Below the pieces are notes generated by a model, which saw only the letters and a list, made by a program, of their open reading frames with translations, did no database searches and was not told the origin of the DNA. Shown piece after piece: positions 6,501 to 13,605 of a stretch of DNA of 44,299 nucleotides. Position 1 is the stretch's first letter; each line of letters opens with the position of its first letter. The DNA is from CAYHVH01 sp964360335. Its GTDB lineage: Bacteria > Patescibacteriota > Doudnabacteria > UBA920 > 2-01-FULL-46-14. The stretch is taken from the NCBI GenBank assembly GCA_964360335.1, contig CAYHVH010000005.1, positions 1 through 44,299 on the forward strand, given 5' to 3'. The position numbers and the translations under genes were made by a program.

Positions 6501-8967
6501 TGTCTTTACCAACGTCCTGAATGTCGTCAACACCAACCTCCTCAATTCCAAAATCGTGGAGATTGCGGAAAACTTCAATAATCTTTCCGCTGACGTGCTC
6601 CTCAATGAACCGGAAACCCGACCGCAAGAACTGACCCAAGACTTGGTAAGCCAGGTCTGTACCGCGCTCCTCTGCGAAAGCCTGAATTCCTTTAACCTCA
6701 CCAACCGCAACTACGCGGAGGTGGAAAACACCGTGGACCTTTTGGGCCACTCCGGCCAAAACTTCATGCAGAATATTGAGGAGCGCGGAACCATCCGTTC
6801 CGGCGACGTCAACGCGGTCGTGAACATCCTGAACATCGTCAACAGCAACCTCTTGAACTCGCGCTGGACCATCGCCTCCATAAATGTCTTTGGCGACTGG
6901 GAGGGAGATTTGGTCCTGCCCTCGGAGCTCTATTTCACGGATTTTATGTCCATCGGGGCGACTCAAAATTCTGACATCTCCGTGGAGGACATCAATAAAG
7001 TCATCATCAATGTCGAAAATGACAACAATGTCGAGGTCAGCAACAACATTTTGGTGGATTCGGATTCCGGCCAAAATGAACTGGAAGCGACCGGCACCCC
7101 CGACGGCAAAAAAGGCGAACTCGAAAACAGCCAGATCGCGGCCGGGCAATCGGACGGCGCGGCGAACGTCAAAAACTTCCTCAACACCAATGTCTTTAAC
7201 GGCCGCTGGTATTTGGGCATGGTCAACACTTTGGGCAACTGGTCGGGCGATATTTTCTCCCTGCCGGAAGAGGTGGCGCTGGGCACAACCCCCGCCGGTT
7301 TGAGCTTCTTTGCCAGCAACCAAAAAGACAACGACCTTTTGTACCAAAAGTTTGAGGAGACGATTGCCGAAATTTCGAAGCGCAGCACGACGACCGTTGA
7401 TATTTTGAACCAAAACCAAGCGAAACTTACGAACAACGTTGACCTCCGCTCCTATTCCGGGGAGAACCAGATAGCGGGCGAGCAAATTGACGAAGGCCGA
7501 ATCTTCGCGGGTAACACCTACGCGCTGGCGAACATTCTGAACTTTGCCAATACCAACCTCATCAACGCCGATTTGCACGTCGGGATGGTGAACGTCCTGG
7601 GGCGGTGGAACGGCAACATTGTCTTTGGCTTTCCGGATCTGACAGTGAGCCAAAAAATTCCGGGCGGGGTCTACCCGATGGAGAAAAACCGGACTTTTGA
7701 CTACGAAATTTCTTACGGCAATCTCGGCGGCTCCTCGATGATCGGCTCTGCCGTCGAATGGCAGTATGACCCCGGGCTTCTGAAACTCAAAACCGGCAGC
7801 AGCAGTCACGAAGCCCAGCTCAAGCAGCCCGGGAAGATCGTCTTTTCTCTGGGCAAATTGACGGCGCAAACTGCCGGGAAAATTTCTTTCAAGCTCCAAA
7901 CCCTCGCTAACCTCGCGGCGGGGCAAGCCGTGCAAACTTATGCGCGCATTTCCGGGATTGGGCCGGAGCGCAACAAAACCAACAATGAACACATCCTGGT
8001 AAGCAACGCGGTTGACACTCCCGAACCGCCGGGAAGCCCGCCGCCCGAGCCCGAGCCTGATCCCGAGCCGCCTCCGCCAGGCGACCAGGAGCAACAACCG
8101 CCACCGGGAAGCGGTCAAGGCGGCGGCAATCCAGGAGGCGGCGCGCCCGGAGGAAGCAATCCGGATAGCCAAGGCAGTGGCAATCCGCGGGGACTCCTGC
8201 GCATCTACAAGACTAACACCGGAGGCGGTGTCGGGATCAAACCCGGCGGCAAGCTTGATTTTACCTTGACGATTGACAACGACGGGATTGACACGGTCTA
8301 TAACGTTATCGTCTTCGACACGCTCCGGGGGCCGGATGGCTTGGTGGTGGGCACGAAGAAATTCCCCTTGGGCAAAATGCTCTCCAGAGAGGAAGTGGTC
8401 ATTACCTATGAGCTCGAGGTCAATCCAGTAGCGCCCCCGGGCCGCTATACTAACTCGGCCTACGTGGAAGCTTTGAACTTCCTCCTGCAACCCATCAAAT
8501 CCGAAAGCACTGCAGTGAGCGCTTTCACTGTGGACAATCCCAATCCCGCCCCGTATAACCCCAGCCAACCGGTTTTTGCGGAGGAAAAACTGCCTGGCGA
8601 GAGAGACACAGCCACCACTACCGAGGATACTGTCCTCAAGGACCAGAAAGAACCAGAGGAACAGGAAAACGCCACTTCCACAGAACCCGTATCATTGGGC
8701 CTGGTTGCCGCGGCCAAAACCGACCGTACCGAGACCGAGGAGGCAGGTTCCGCTACCCCGGGACCATTCCTCTCTGCCGCCCAGGAGGCCAGCGCCTTGC
8801 AGATTAATCTGCCCGGCTTGGAGAGGCCGGCTTCTAAACGGGGCGCCTTCCGCAACTACTCCGAGCAAGACAAGATGCTAACGATTATCATCATGGCGGC
8901 CCTAATCGCCCTCGGCTACGCGACGGCCAACCTCCGCCACAGACCTAAAGAAAAACCAAAATCATGA
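3568..8967 (+). CDS. giant multi-domain membrane/surface protein with shared repeats and DUF11-like domains
   Basis: A 1799-residue protein. Residues 1-670 are basic and carry three copies of a membrane motif, G-[LI]-E-K, hydrophobic stretch, W, then P-[LI]-[KR]-[RK] (about 19-42, 118-144, 256-283), interrupted by in-frame palindromic DNA repeats. A signal-like segment begins at Met678 (IAATVSIIFLTFAPLAPPLAA). A Pro/Thr/Glu linker follows (about 730-920), then four SGxN...SGD...NTN modules (about 940-1357), a DUF11/CARDB-like beta domain (about 1357-1484), a Pro/Gly linker, a second DUF11-like domain (about 1543-1650), another linker and a C-terminal membrane helix (1773-1790) with a basic tail. 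The repeats are shared with the two small secreted proteins, so it may anchor or assemble them. The start at 3568 lacks a clear ribosome site. Met678 (nt 5599) is an alternative start for a conventional secreted form. Confidence 0.75.
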   Translation: MRSKREQLKFIAKNLKSKGLEKGFDLAVAAVWLYGVGPLKKSAGHILAFSLPLRGEGRRERENPPVATPATSPRRGGPPSPRQERAENLVNFVTKPVRTLEELSQKSALRKQIDALICRGIEKAGYAALLTLWVKVFVPIKRWLLPRPITPATSPQPSPRLKRAENLVNFVVKPVRAIVDTPVDAGFTVKPVRAEASKPGNAFDYLRLFKRAENSFSAVEEPANAGSGVLTAISTRSRLSFAKLEWSQPPGLWDRIDARGLEKYFYGLLLLGWVKIIRPLRRGFAQSTNLARAAIRLLSLPEGSPSPSDGEGLRERLVRRTGKIDLSPNLSPSPGERVKGFTIHQVRTYEDLDKSRIIDLDLGQNRVLARAWAMIRRTKHISLPLRGEARLPARQGIRERENPPLLAPQATSPQPSPRLEREARQKFAVFPVSDILPNQALAQSYLLSENVWPQVAVMLKTLPQRTVILLAEIAEKAVDALKEGMVARKEQEGRVITVPPRKPTLEGVIDRRSPFYRPRHRNAVPQKFALLYAALSKLYYRPRFARKPVKFQTEVAFYEDHLAVAQFWRPPTLWEKILQPISAFLVILSHFLSSVILRPLAEESRLLPCPSGRRGSARNDAKLALTNARNFSALIYRHSLAPKLLLLKERMIASDEALAEEFRQDPILKYLQKFTATMQKIAATVSIIFLTFAPLAPPLAAETTILTDADVNLLNPVLQQIAEVTGNEGSNLIADIKKRVEEIANPLITRPALPQEAIVELKPLPDNPSGETSPPANEASEAEPPEVVLVQENGTTTLAEVISVTPIEPETPATPTSTPTTTLEAVANPSSILPSGGEGEGSPASNTCDLSPTLPTSGEGVIGETATSTPTTTPLILPPPASPAGGLEGGGNEGEGEQAEQACQPQSQNEDQAESQELLTDDNSLLDTSETVKNLVEIINTNSIKVVNEVKGQALTGQNQVVAGDEGRDALIASGDINVFTNVLNVVNTNLLNSKIVEIAENFNNLSADVLLNEPETRPQELTQDLVSQVCTALLCESLNSFNLTNRNYAEVENTVDLLGHSGQNFMQNIEERGTIRSGDVNAVVNILNIVNSNLLNSRWTIASINVFGDWEGDLVLPSELYFTDFMSIGATQNSDISVEDINKVIINVENDNNVEVSNNILVDSDSGQNELEATGTPDGKKGELENSQIAAGQSDGAANVKNFLNTNVFNGRWYLGMVNTLGNWSGDIFSLPEEVALGTTPAGLSFFASNQKDNDLLYQKFEETIAEISKRSTTTVDILNQNQAKLTNNVDLRSYSGENQIAGEQIDEGRIFAGNTYALANILNFANTNLINADLHVGMVNVLGRWNGNIVFGFPDLTVSQKIPGGVYPMEKNRTFDYEISYGNLGGSSMIGSAVEWQYDPGLLKLKTGSSSHEAQLKQPGKIVFSLGKLTAQTAGKISFKLQTLANLAAGQAVQTYARISGIGPERNKTNNEHILVSNAVDTPEPPGSPPPEPEPDPEPPPPGDQEQQPPPGSGQGGGNPGGGAPGGSNPDSQGSGNPRGLLRIYKTNTGGGVGIKPGGKLDFTLTIDNDGIDTVYNVIVFDTLRGPDGLVVGTKKFPLGKMLSREEVVITYELEVNPVAPPGRYTNSAYVEALNFLLQPIKSESTAVSAFTVDNPNPAPYNPSQPVFAEEKLPGERDTATTTEDTVLKDQKEPEEQENATSTEPVSLGLVAAAKTDRTETEEAGSATPGPFLSAAQEASALQINLPGLERPASKRGAFRNYSEQDKMLTIIIMAALIALGYATANLRHRPKEKPKS
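3716..3830. repeat. G/C-rich palindromic repeat unit inside ORF (copy A)
   Basis: Compound hairpin: CCCTCCCCTTGAGGGGGGAGG, then GGGAGAGGGAGAATCC, then GCGACCTCTCCCC, then CCCTCTCC...GGAGAGGG. The GGGAGAGG part can pair with CCTCTCCC. The unit is followed by a GCGGAAAATTTGGTGAACTT tail that recurs at 4059. It is read through in frame and encodes the low-complexity Pro/Arg stretch SLPLRGEGRRERENPP. Confidence 0.75.
4020..4095. repeat. palindromic repeat unit inside ORF (copy B, half unit)
   Basis: GGCGACCTCTCCCCAACCCT, CTCCACGCCTGAAGAGGGC and the same GCGGAAAATTTGGTGAACTT tail as copy A, giving the repeated peptide RAENLVNFVxKPVR. Confidence 0.75.
4483..4580. repeat. palindromic repeat unit inside ORF (copy C)
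   Basis: CCCTCCCCAAGTGATGGGGA plus GGGAGAGGTTGG, then GACCTCTCTCCCAACCTCTC and CCCATCGCCTGGGGAGAGGG. Same architecture as copy A with changed loops, so the pairing is kept while the sequence drifts. Confidence 0.75.
4708..4838. repeat. palindromic repeat unit inside ORF (copy D)
   Basis: TCCCTCCCCTTGAGGGGGGA with a nested CCTGCCGGCGAGGCAGG hairpin, then AAGGGAGAGGGAGAATCC, GCGACCTCTCCCCAGCCCTC and CACGCCTGGAGAGGGAGG. The fullest copy in the ORF. Confidence 0.78.
5350..5427. repeat. MITE-like 78-bp repeat inserted in frame
   Basis: Begins GTCATTCTGAGGCC and ends TCGCAATGAC, so its ends are roughly inverted (GTCATT/AATGAC). It contains GAAGAATCTAGATTGCTTCC and a CTGCCCGTCCGGCAGGCGGG hairpin. 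Sequences of this GTCATTCTGAG...AAGAATCT type are widespread intergenic repeats in bacteria. The length of 78 bp is a multiple of three and adds 26 codons. A second TGTCATTCTGAG lies just upstream at about 5323-5334, possibly a partial copy. Confidence 0.65.
6045..6150. repeat. palindromic repeat unit inside ORF (copy E)
   Basis: CCTCCCCTCAGGAGGAGAGG, GAGAGGGATCC, GCGACCTCTCCCCAACCCTC, CCCACGTCTGGGGAGGGGG. It encodes part of the Ser/Pro-rich linker of the giant protein. Confidence 0.72.
6188..6262. repeat. palindromic repeat unit inside ORF (copy F)
   Basis: TTGATCCTCCCTCCCCCTGC, a CCTGCCTCGCCGGCAGGCGGG hairpin core, CTTGAGGGGGGAGGG and GAGGGAGAGGGAGAAC. The left half of the compound unit only. 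Confidence 0.7.
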
Positions 8968-10848
8968 AAAAAATAATTCTCGGCGCTTTTAGCTTCTTCC
9001 TGGTCGCGGCGGCAGTCCTGAACCTCAATGTCAGGACTGTTTCCGCTAACTCCTGCCAAACCCCCCAAGTCATCTCTTTCCCGTTCGCGGTCCAGGCCGA
9101 CACCCTCGGGGTGGGGATTGCGGCCAACACCACGGTCAACGGGGACGTCTACTCCAACGCTCATGTCCAGGGTCAGCTGTTTTCCAAAGTGAACGGCGAC
9201 GTGAGCGCGGTCGGCCAGATTGCCAATCTGACGGTTTCCGGCAGCAAAACCGCGCCGTCTCCTCCCCTCGCCCTGCCGGCTTTGAATACACTCGAATGGG
9301 AAACGGCCGCGAGTTTGGGCGGAACCGTGAGCGGCGATGTCGTGTTTGGCGTAAACAGCCGCAACAACTCTCTGGGGCCTTTGAAGATCGACGGTAACCT
9401 GACCCTTTCCGAAAATTCGCAGGTTTCGATCACCGGCAATGTCTTTGTCTCCGGGAATATTACCGTGGGGAGCAATGCGAGTTTCGAACTTGCCCCGGCC
9501 TTTGCCGGCTCCGGCACGGTCATCCTCGCGAATGGGCAAATCAACATCGCCGGCAACGCCTCGGTCAACGGCACCAACACCGGCGGATTTTTGCTTCTGG
9601 TTTCCGCCCAGGACGGAAACGCTGACGCGATTGTCGTGCAGGCCAACTTTAGTTCGGCAACTACCATCTTTTACGCTATGAACGGCCGGCTCGGGGTGGA
9701 CGCCAATGCCCGGATTATCGCCGCCTACGGCCAGGCGGTAACTTTGGGGGCAAATAGTCAAGTCAATTTCGTGCCGGGACTCGAATTTGCGAGCTTTGTC
9801 TGTCCGCCGCCGCCGGGAACGCCGCCCGCGGTAGCAATCAGCAAAGCCGCCAGTGATACCGCAGTCGTGGCCGGGGACTCCTTCAGTTTTGCCATAACCG
9901 TCGAAAATCAGGGACTGGGTGCGGCCACGGATGCAGTGGTCACCGATGTGCTGGATCAAAGTTTAGAGTTTATTTCCAGCGCCCCCGTGCCGGCCCAAGT
10001 TTCCACCACCACCGGTCAAAACCTTGTCACCTGGAATCTCGGAGAGCTTGCTCCCGGTCAAACTTTATCCCTCAATCTCCTGGTAAAAGCTTTGAGCACC
10101 ATTACTGTCCCCACGAAAATCAGCAATTTTGCGAAGGTTACAGGAAGCAATTTCCCGGAAATCTCCTCCAACGTGGTGGAAATCCNNNNNNNNNNTCCCC
10201 CCCACGTGGTTGTAATACAATTTGTCCCCGGCGCCCCCCCCCCGGCCCCCCCGGGGGGGGGGGGGTGGGGGTGGTGGTGGAGGTGGAGGTGGCGGTGGCG
10301 CGGCGGCAGGTCCGGCAAGTGGGGCAGCGGCCCCTAAGAGCGCTCTCGAATTTCAAGCGGCTGCCGAAAAGCAGGTCTTGCAGGGAGTCGAGGAAAGAAT
10401 CATTATCAAAAATCTTAGTCCGAATTTACTGAATGTGGGCAACCTCGTGGTGACATTCCCGCCGGAGCTAAAAATCGCCGTCGCTACCCCGGCCTATGAT
10501 ACCTATAAAAATAACGTGGCCGAATGGACTATCCCGCAAATTGACCCCGGCTCCTCCAATACGGTCACCTTTACGGTTGTCCCCAAGGCGCCGGCCTTGA
10601 ACGTCAGCACGTTTGTCGCCTTTCGGATTGGCGGGGTAGAGCTGGCCTCGACCACGGCCGTGGAAACGATTTTGGCGGCACGAGCCGGAGCGGGTCCCAG
10701 TGCCGCTCCGCCGACCGAAGGGGGAGAAATCGCGGGCGCGCGGGAACTGCCGCGGACCGGGGCTAGTCCCTTGCTCCTTCTGGGACTCATAATTTTGGGA
10801 GTGGTCTTTTTCGACTTGTTTAACTCGCGACCAACCAGCGTGGATTAA
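8964..10848 (+). CDS. secreted DUF11-repeat protein with LPRTG sortase-type anchor; interrupted by scaffold gap and frameshift
   Basis: Starts at ATGA overlapping the stop of the giant ORF. A signal peptide (1-29, cleavage after VSA) is followed by a beta-rich Gly/Asn/Val domain (about 30-280) with repeated GD[VI] and GN[IV] steps, like a beta-solenoid. A DUF11 domain comes next (about 290-405, DAVVTDVLDQSLEFIS and WNLGELAPGQTL). Then come the 10-N gap and a C/G homopolymer where the frame shifts by one. The downstream frame gives a poly-Gly linker, a second DUF11-like domain and the tail ELPRTG, hydrophobic helix, FNSR. LPxTG, hydrophobic stretch and positive charge form the classical sortase signal, so the protein is probably anchored at the surface. 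About 628 residues if the frame is corrected. The break looks like an assembly error, not a pseudogene. Confidence 0.85.
10186..10195. other. scaffold gap (10 N)
   Basis: Ten unknown bases. The flanks share an ACGTGG word (AACGTGGTGGAAATCC on the left, CCACGTGGTTGTAATACAA on the right), as if two contig ends overlap and one carries errors next to the poly-C/poly-G tract at 10231-10265. Confidence 0.95.
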
Positions 10849-10945
10849 AAATATGTGGACAAACCAAGGTATGAGTGCAGAGTTGACCGCGGCCCGCCCT
10901 GCGGTTATTATTAATCTGCGCAAACTTCAGAAAGGGCTCTCTTAA

Positions 10946-12334
10946 ATGGCCGCGGAAACCAAAACAAACATTGACCGCCTGCCGCCGCAAAATCTCGAGG
11001 CGGAGGCTTCGGTTTTGGGGGGCCTGATGCTCGACCGCAACGCGATTATCAAAATTGCCGATGTCCTCTCCCCAGAGGACTTTTATGACCGGCGGCATCA
11101 ACTCGTTTTTGAAACCATGCTGGAGCTCTATGAGGAGCGCTCCAGCATTGACGTTTTGACGGTGTCCAACAAGCTCGAGGAAAAGGGAGCGCTCCTAGAG
11201 GTCGGCGGGATGAGCTACTTGACGAGCCTGGTGAACAACACCCCCACCGCCTCCCATGTCGTCCACTACGCTCAAATCGTCCAGCGCAAGGGAACGCTCC
11301 GGAAGCTCATCCAGGCTTCCTCGGATATCATCTCCGCCTCGTACGGCGAGGTGGAAGACGTAGATTCGCTCTTGGACACGGCGGAGCAGAAGTTGTTCGG
11401 GGTTTCCCAAAAGTACCTCAAGCAGAATTTCATTCCCCTGAGTTTGGTCCTCCACGAGACCTTTGATCGGATTGACGAGCTCCATAAGGTCAAAGGGAAG
11501 CTCCGCGGAATTTCCACGAGCTTCGCGGATCTGGACAATCTCTTGGGCGGTTTGCAAAAATCCGACCTCATTATCCTGGCTTCGCGGCCGTCCATGGGCA
11601 AAACTTCCCTGGCCTTGGACATTGTCCGTCACGTGGGGGTAAGAGAAAAAATCCCGGTCGGGGTTTTTTCTTTGGAAATGAGCAAAGACCAGCTCGTCGA
11701 CCGGCTCTTGGCGGCCGAAGCCGATGTGGATTTATGGAAGATGCGCACCGGCCGACTCTCGGACGAGGGCGAGGACAACGATTTTGAGCGGATTGGCCAC
11801 GCCATGGGCCGGTTGGCCGACGCCCCGATTTTTATTGACGACTCCGCCTCCTCAAACATCATGGAAATCCGCACCAAAGCCAGACGCCTGCAGGCCGAAC
11901 ACGAATTGGGCCTCGTAATCGTGGACTACCTGCAACTCATGGAGGGGCGGAGCCAGGAAAACCGGGTCCAGGAAGTTTCGGAGATCTCCCGGGCCCTCAA
12001 ATCCCTGTCCCGGGAACTGAATGTGCCGGTCCTCGCCCTGTCCCAGCTCTCCCGGGCCGTGGAATCGAGAAACCCGCCCGTGCCGCAACTTTCCGATTTG
12101 CGGGAGTCCGGCTCCATCGAGCAGGACGCGGATGTGGTGATGTTTATCTATCGGGAAGAACAATACAAGGGCAAAAACGCCAAACGACCGCATATCGCGG
12201 AAATTTTGATCAAAAAGCACCGCAACGGGCCGACCGGCAGCGTCGAGCTCTACTTTGACGCGTCCAAAACCTCGTTCCGCAATCTGGCAAAAGAACAGGA
12301 AGTGGAAGTGGTGGAAGAGCTGGAGGAAATTTGA
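10946..12334 (+). CDS. dnaB: replicative DNA helicase DnaB
   Basis: Hexameric 5'-3' helicase that unwinds DNA at the replication fork and binds primase. At 462 residues it has normal length. The N-terminal DnaB domain (about 12-115) begins with LPPQNLEAEASVLGGLMLD. The RecA-like C-terminal domain has the Walker A motif SRPSMGKTS (about 213-221), Walker B LVIVDYLQLM (about 325-334) and the motif QLSRAVESR. There is no intein. The ribosome site AGAAAGGG precedes the ATG. It begins directly after a possible 30-codon reading frame (10853-10945). Gene order dnaB-recR groups two replication/repair functions. Confidence 0.98.
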   Translation: MAAETKTNIDRLPPQNLEAEASVLGGLMLDRNAIIKIADVLSPEDFYDRRHQLVFETMLELYEERSSIDVLTVSNKLEEKGALLEVGGMSYLTSLVNNTPTASHVVHYAQIVQRKGTLRKLIQASSDIISASYGEVEDVDSLLDTAEQKLFGVSQKYLKQNFIPLSLVLHETFDRIDELHKVKGKLRGISTSFADLDNLLGGLQKSDLIILASRPSMGKTSLALDIVRHVGVREKIPVGVFSLEMSKDQLVDRLLAAEADVDLWKMRTGRLSDEGEDNDFERIGHAMGRLADAPIFIDDSASSNIMEIRTKARRLQAEHELGLVIVDYLQLMEGRSQENRVQEVSEISRALKSLSRELNVPVLALSQLSRAVESRNPPVPQLSDLRESGSIEQDADVVMFIYREEQYKGKNAKRPHIAEILIKKHRNGPTGSVELYFDASKTSFRNLAKEQEVEVVEELEEI

Positions 12335-12335
12335 T

Positions 12336-12404
12336 AAGCTACGAAGTACGAAATATTACGAATATACGAAATTTCGTACTTTCGTACTTTTTTCGTAATT
12401 TCGT
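12336..12404. repeat. TACGAA/TTCGTA-rich inverted repeat
   Basis: The dnaB-recR gap is almost entirely built from ACGAA and its complement TTCGT: GCTACGAAGTACGAAATATT on the left, CGTAATTTCGTAGC on the right, with ACGAAATTTCGT near the centre. It could fold into a long imperfect hairpin. A shorter relative stands before frr (about 43263-43292). Confidence 0.6.
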
Positions 12405-12413
12405 AGCAGGCCT

Positions 12414-13028
12414 ATGAACGTTTTACCAAAAAGCATTCGGAAACTTATTGAAGAGCTCAGCCGCCTCCCCGGCATTGGCACAAAAACCGCCTCCCGTCTG
12501 GCCTTTTTTTTATTGAAACAAAAGGACGGGGAACGGGAGGCACTGTCGCGCGCCATCGCCGAACTCAAGACCGCCCTGCAATTTTGCCAACAATGTCACA
12601 ATTTGTCGGAAAGTCTGCTCTGCGAGATCTGCGCTGACAAACACCGCGACCAGAACCTGATTTGCGTGGTGGAGGAGCCGCTGGATGTGGTCGCCCTCGA
12701 GCAGGGACGGTCCTACCAGGGCACCTATCATGTCCTCGGCGGCGTGATTTCCCCGATTGACGGGGTGGGGCCGCGGGAGCTCACGATTGATAAACTCCTG
12801 GAACGACTCCGCGGCCTTTCCGGCCAGGCCGAAGTCATTCTGGCCACCAATCCCTCTCTGGAGGGCGAGGGCACGGCTTTGTATCTCGCAAAGCAGTTGA
12901 AAAAGTTTCCCGAGGTCCGAATAACGCGGATCGCGCACGGACTGCCCATCGGCGGCGACATTGAATACGCTGACGAACTAACGATCAAGAAAGCCCTGGA
13001 AGGACGGCGGGAGTACAAGCCCGGGTAA
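12414..13028 (+). CDS. recR: recombination mediator RecR
   Basis: Part of the RecFOR/RecOR system that loads RecA on gapped DNA. At 204 residues it has the usual length. A helix-hairpin-helix LSRLPGIGTKTASRLAF (about 15-31) is followed by a four-cysteine zinc finger (Cys 58, 61, 70, 73) and a Toprim domain (from about 82, VVEEPLDVVALE), ending with the RecR C-terminal IARGLPIGG-type segment (ITRIAHGLPIGGDIEYAD). No good ribosome site is visible; the leader consists of the TTCGTA repeat. In many bacteria recR sits by dnaX; here it follows dnaB. Confidence 0.97.
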   Translation: MNVLPKSIRKLIEELSRLPGIGTKTASRLAFFLLKQKDGEREALSRAIAELKTALQFCQQCHNLSESLLCEICADKHRDQNLICVVEEPLDVVALEQGRSYQGTYHVLGGVISPIDGVGPRELTIDKLLERLRGLSGQAEVILATNPSLEGEGTALYLAKQLKKFPEVRITRIAHGLPIGGDIEYADELTIKKALEGRREYKPG

Positions 13029-13040
13029 CTCCAAAAGCCC

Positions 13041-13070
13041 TTGACATCAAAACGGCCAATGCCGTATACT
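13041..13070 (+). promoter_or_regulatory. strong sigma70 promoter of the small RNA
   Basis: TTGACA (13041-13046), 18-nt spacer, TATACT (13065-13070). Predicted start about 13077. No protein gene follows on this strand before the terminator at 13151-13195. Confidence 0.75.
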
Positions 13071-13076
13071 CCCGGT

Positions 13077-13195
13077 GCGCAAAAATATGAACGAGGGATT
13101 TTTTTGACCGAGTTCTTGCCCACGCCCTGCGGAGAGGATGGGTGAGAAAGCCGGGGTACGCTGGTAACTCAGCGGCGTGCCCCGGTCCTTTTTTT
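13077..13195 (+). ncRNA. free-standing small RNA candidate, about 118 nt
   Basis: The region has its own near-consensus promoter and a classical intrinsic terminator: CCGGGGTACGC (13151-13161) pairs with GCGTGCCCCGG (13175-13185), followed by TCCTTTTTTT. No substantial open frame fits; ATG at 13087 gives only six codons. A second possible helix is TTGCCCA with TGGGTGA (around 13116-13143). I looked for the SRP RNA tetraloop core (GGAAG...AGC) and did not find it, and it is too short for 6S, RNase P or tmRNA. The rplU gene lies head-on. The family is not recognised. Confidence 0.65.
13151..13195 (+). terminator. intrinsic terminator of the small RNA
   Basis: 11-bp stem with one G-U pair, then seven T. 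The reverse strand has no T-run after the stem, so it acts on + transcripts. Confidence 0.85.
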
Positions 13196-13204
13196 GTGAA
13201 AATT

Positions 13205-13516
13205 TTAGAGCCTTACGATTTCAACTTCAGTCAGATTCTGCCGGTGCCCTTTGCGACGACGGTAGCGAACCTTGGGTTTGTATTTGAAAATCCGAATCTT
13301 TTTGTCTCGGTATTGCCGCAGGACTTTACCCAAAACTTTTGTTCCTTCAACATAAGGCCGGCCGATTTTGACTTCTTGATTCTCGGTTACGACCAGCAAA
13401 ACTTTGTCAAAAACGACTTCCTGCCCTTCTTGGGCGGGAAGTTTTTCGATTTTGATTCGGCTTTGGGGATAAACTAGATACTGCTTACCACCGGTTTCAA
13501 TGACTGCAAACGCCAT
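13205..13516 (-). CDS. rplU: 50S ribosomal protein L21
   Basis: Binds 23S rRNA in the large subunit. The 103-residue protein begins MAFAVIETGGKQYLV, the usual L21 start, so the ATG at 13514-13516 is preferred over one 39 nt upstream. The sequence KVLGKVLRQYRDKKIRIFKYKPKVRYRRRKGHRQ carries the conserved basic tail. The rpmA (L27) partner is not adjacent. A perfect promoter (TTGACA, 17 nt, TATAAT) ends 10 nt before the ATG, so the mRNA is nearly leaderless. Confidence 0.97.
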   Translation of the reverse strand: MAFAVIETGGKQYLVYPQSRIKIEKLPAQEGQEVVFDKVLLVVTENQEVKIGRPYVEGTKVLGKVLRQYRDKKIRIFKYKPKVRYRRRKGHRQNLTEVEIVRL

Positions 13517-13526
13517 ATTGGTATGA

Positions 13527-13555
13527 ATTATACTTTCGAAAATCACCGTTGTCAA
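13527..13555 (-). promoter_or_regulatory. consensus sigma70 promoter of rplU, near-leaderless
   Basis: On the minus strand: TTGACA (13555-13550), 17-nt spacer, TATAAT (13532-13527). The start codon follows 10 nt after the -10 box, so the expected leader is about 4 nt, with no room for a ribosome site. Confidence 0.85.
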
Positions 13556-13600
13556 ATAAAAAATAAGGGGGCAGCGGTGGATTCACTCCACTACTGCCCC
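13553..13600 (-). terminator. intrinsic terminator of the orphan operon
   Basis: Hairpin GGGGCAG...GTGGA/TCCAC...CTGCCCC (13567-13600) followed on the minus strand by CTTATTTTTTATTT. It ends the two-gene operon and abuts the rplU promoter. Confidence 0.85.
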
Positions 13601-13605
13601 TTGTT

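Noticed and set aside
6322..8568. 748-residue open frame antisense to the giant ORF
   Set aside because: Shadow frame: periodic bias follows the plus-strand codons, and the signal peptide, repeats and DUF11 domains all lie on the plus strand.
13077..13195. SRP (4.5S) RNA near recR
   Set aside because: The GGAA tetraloop with its flanking AGGTCC/GGAAGCAG loops is missing.
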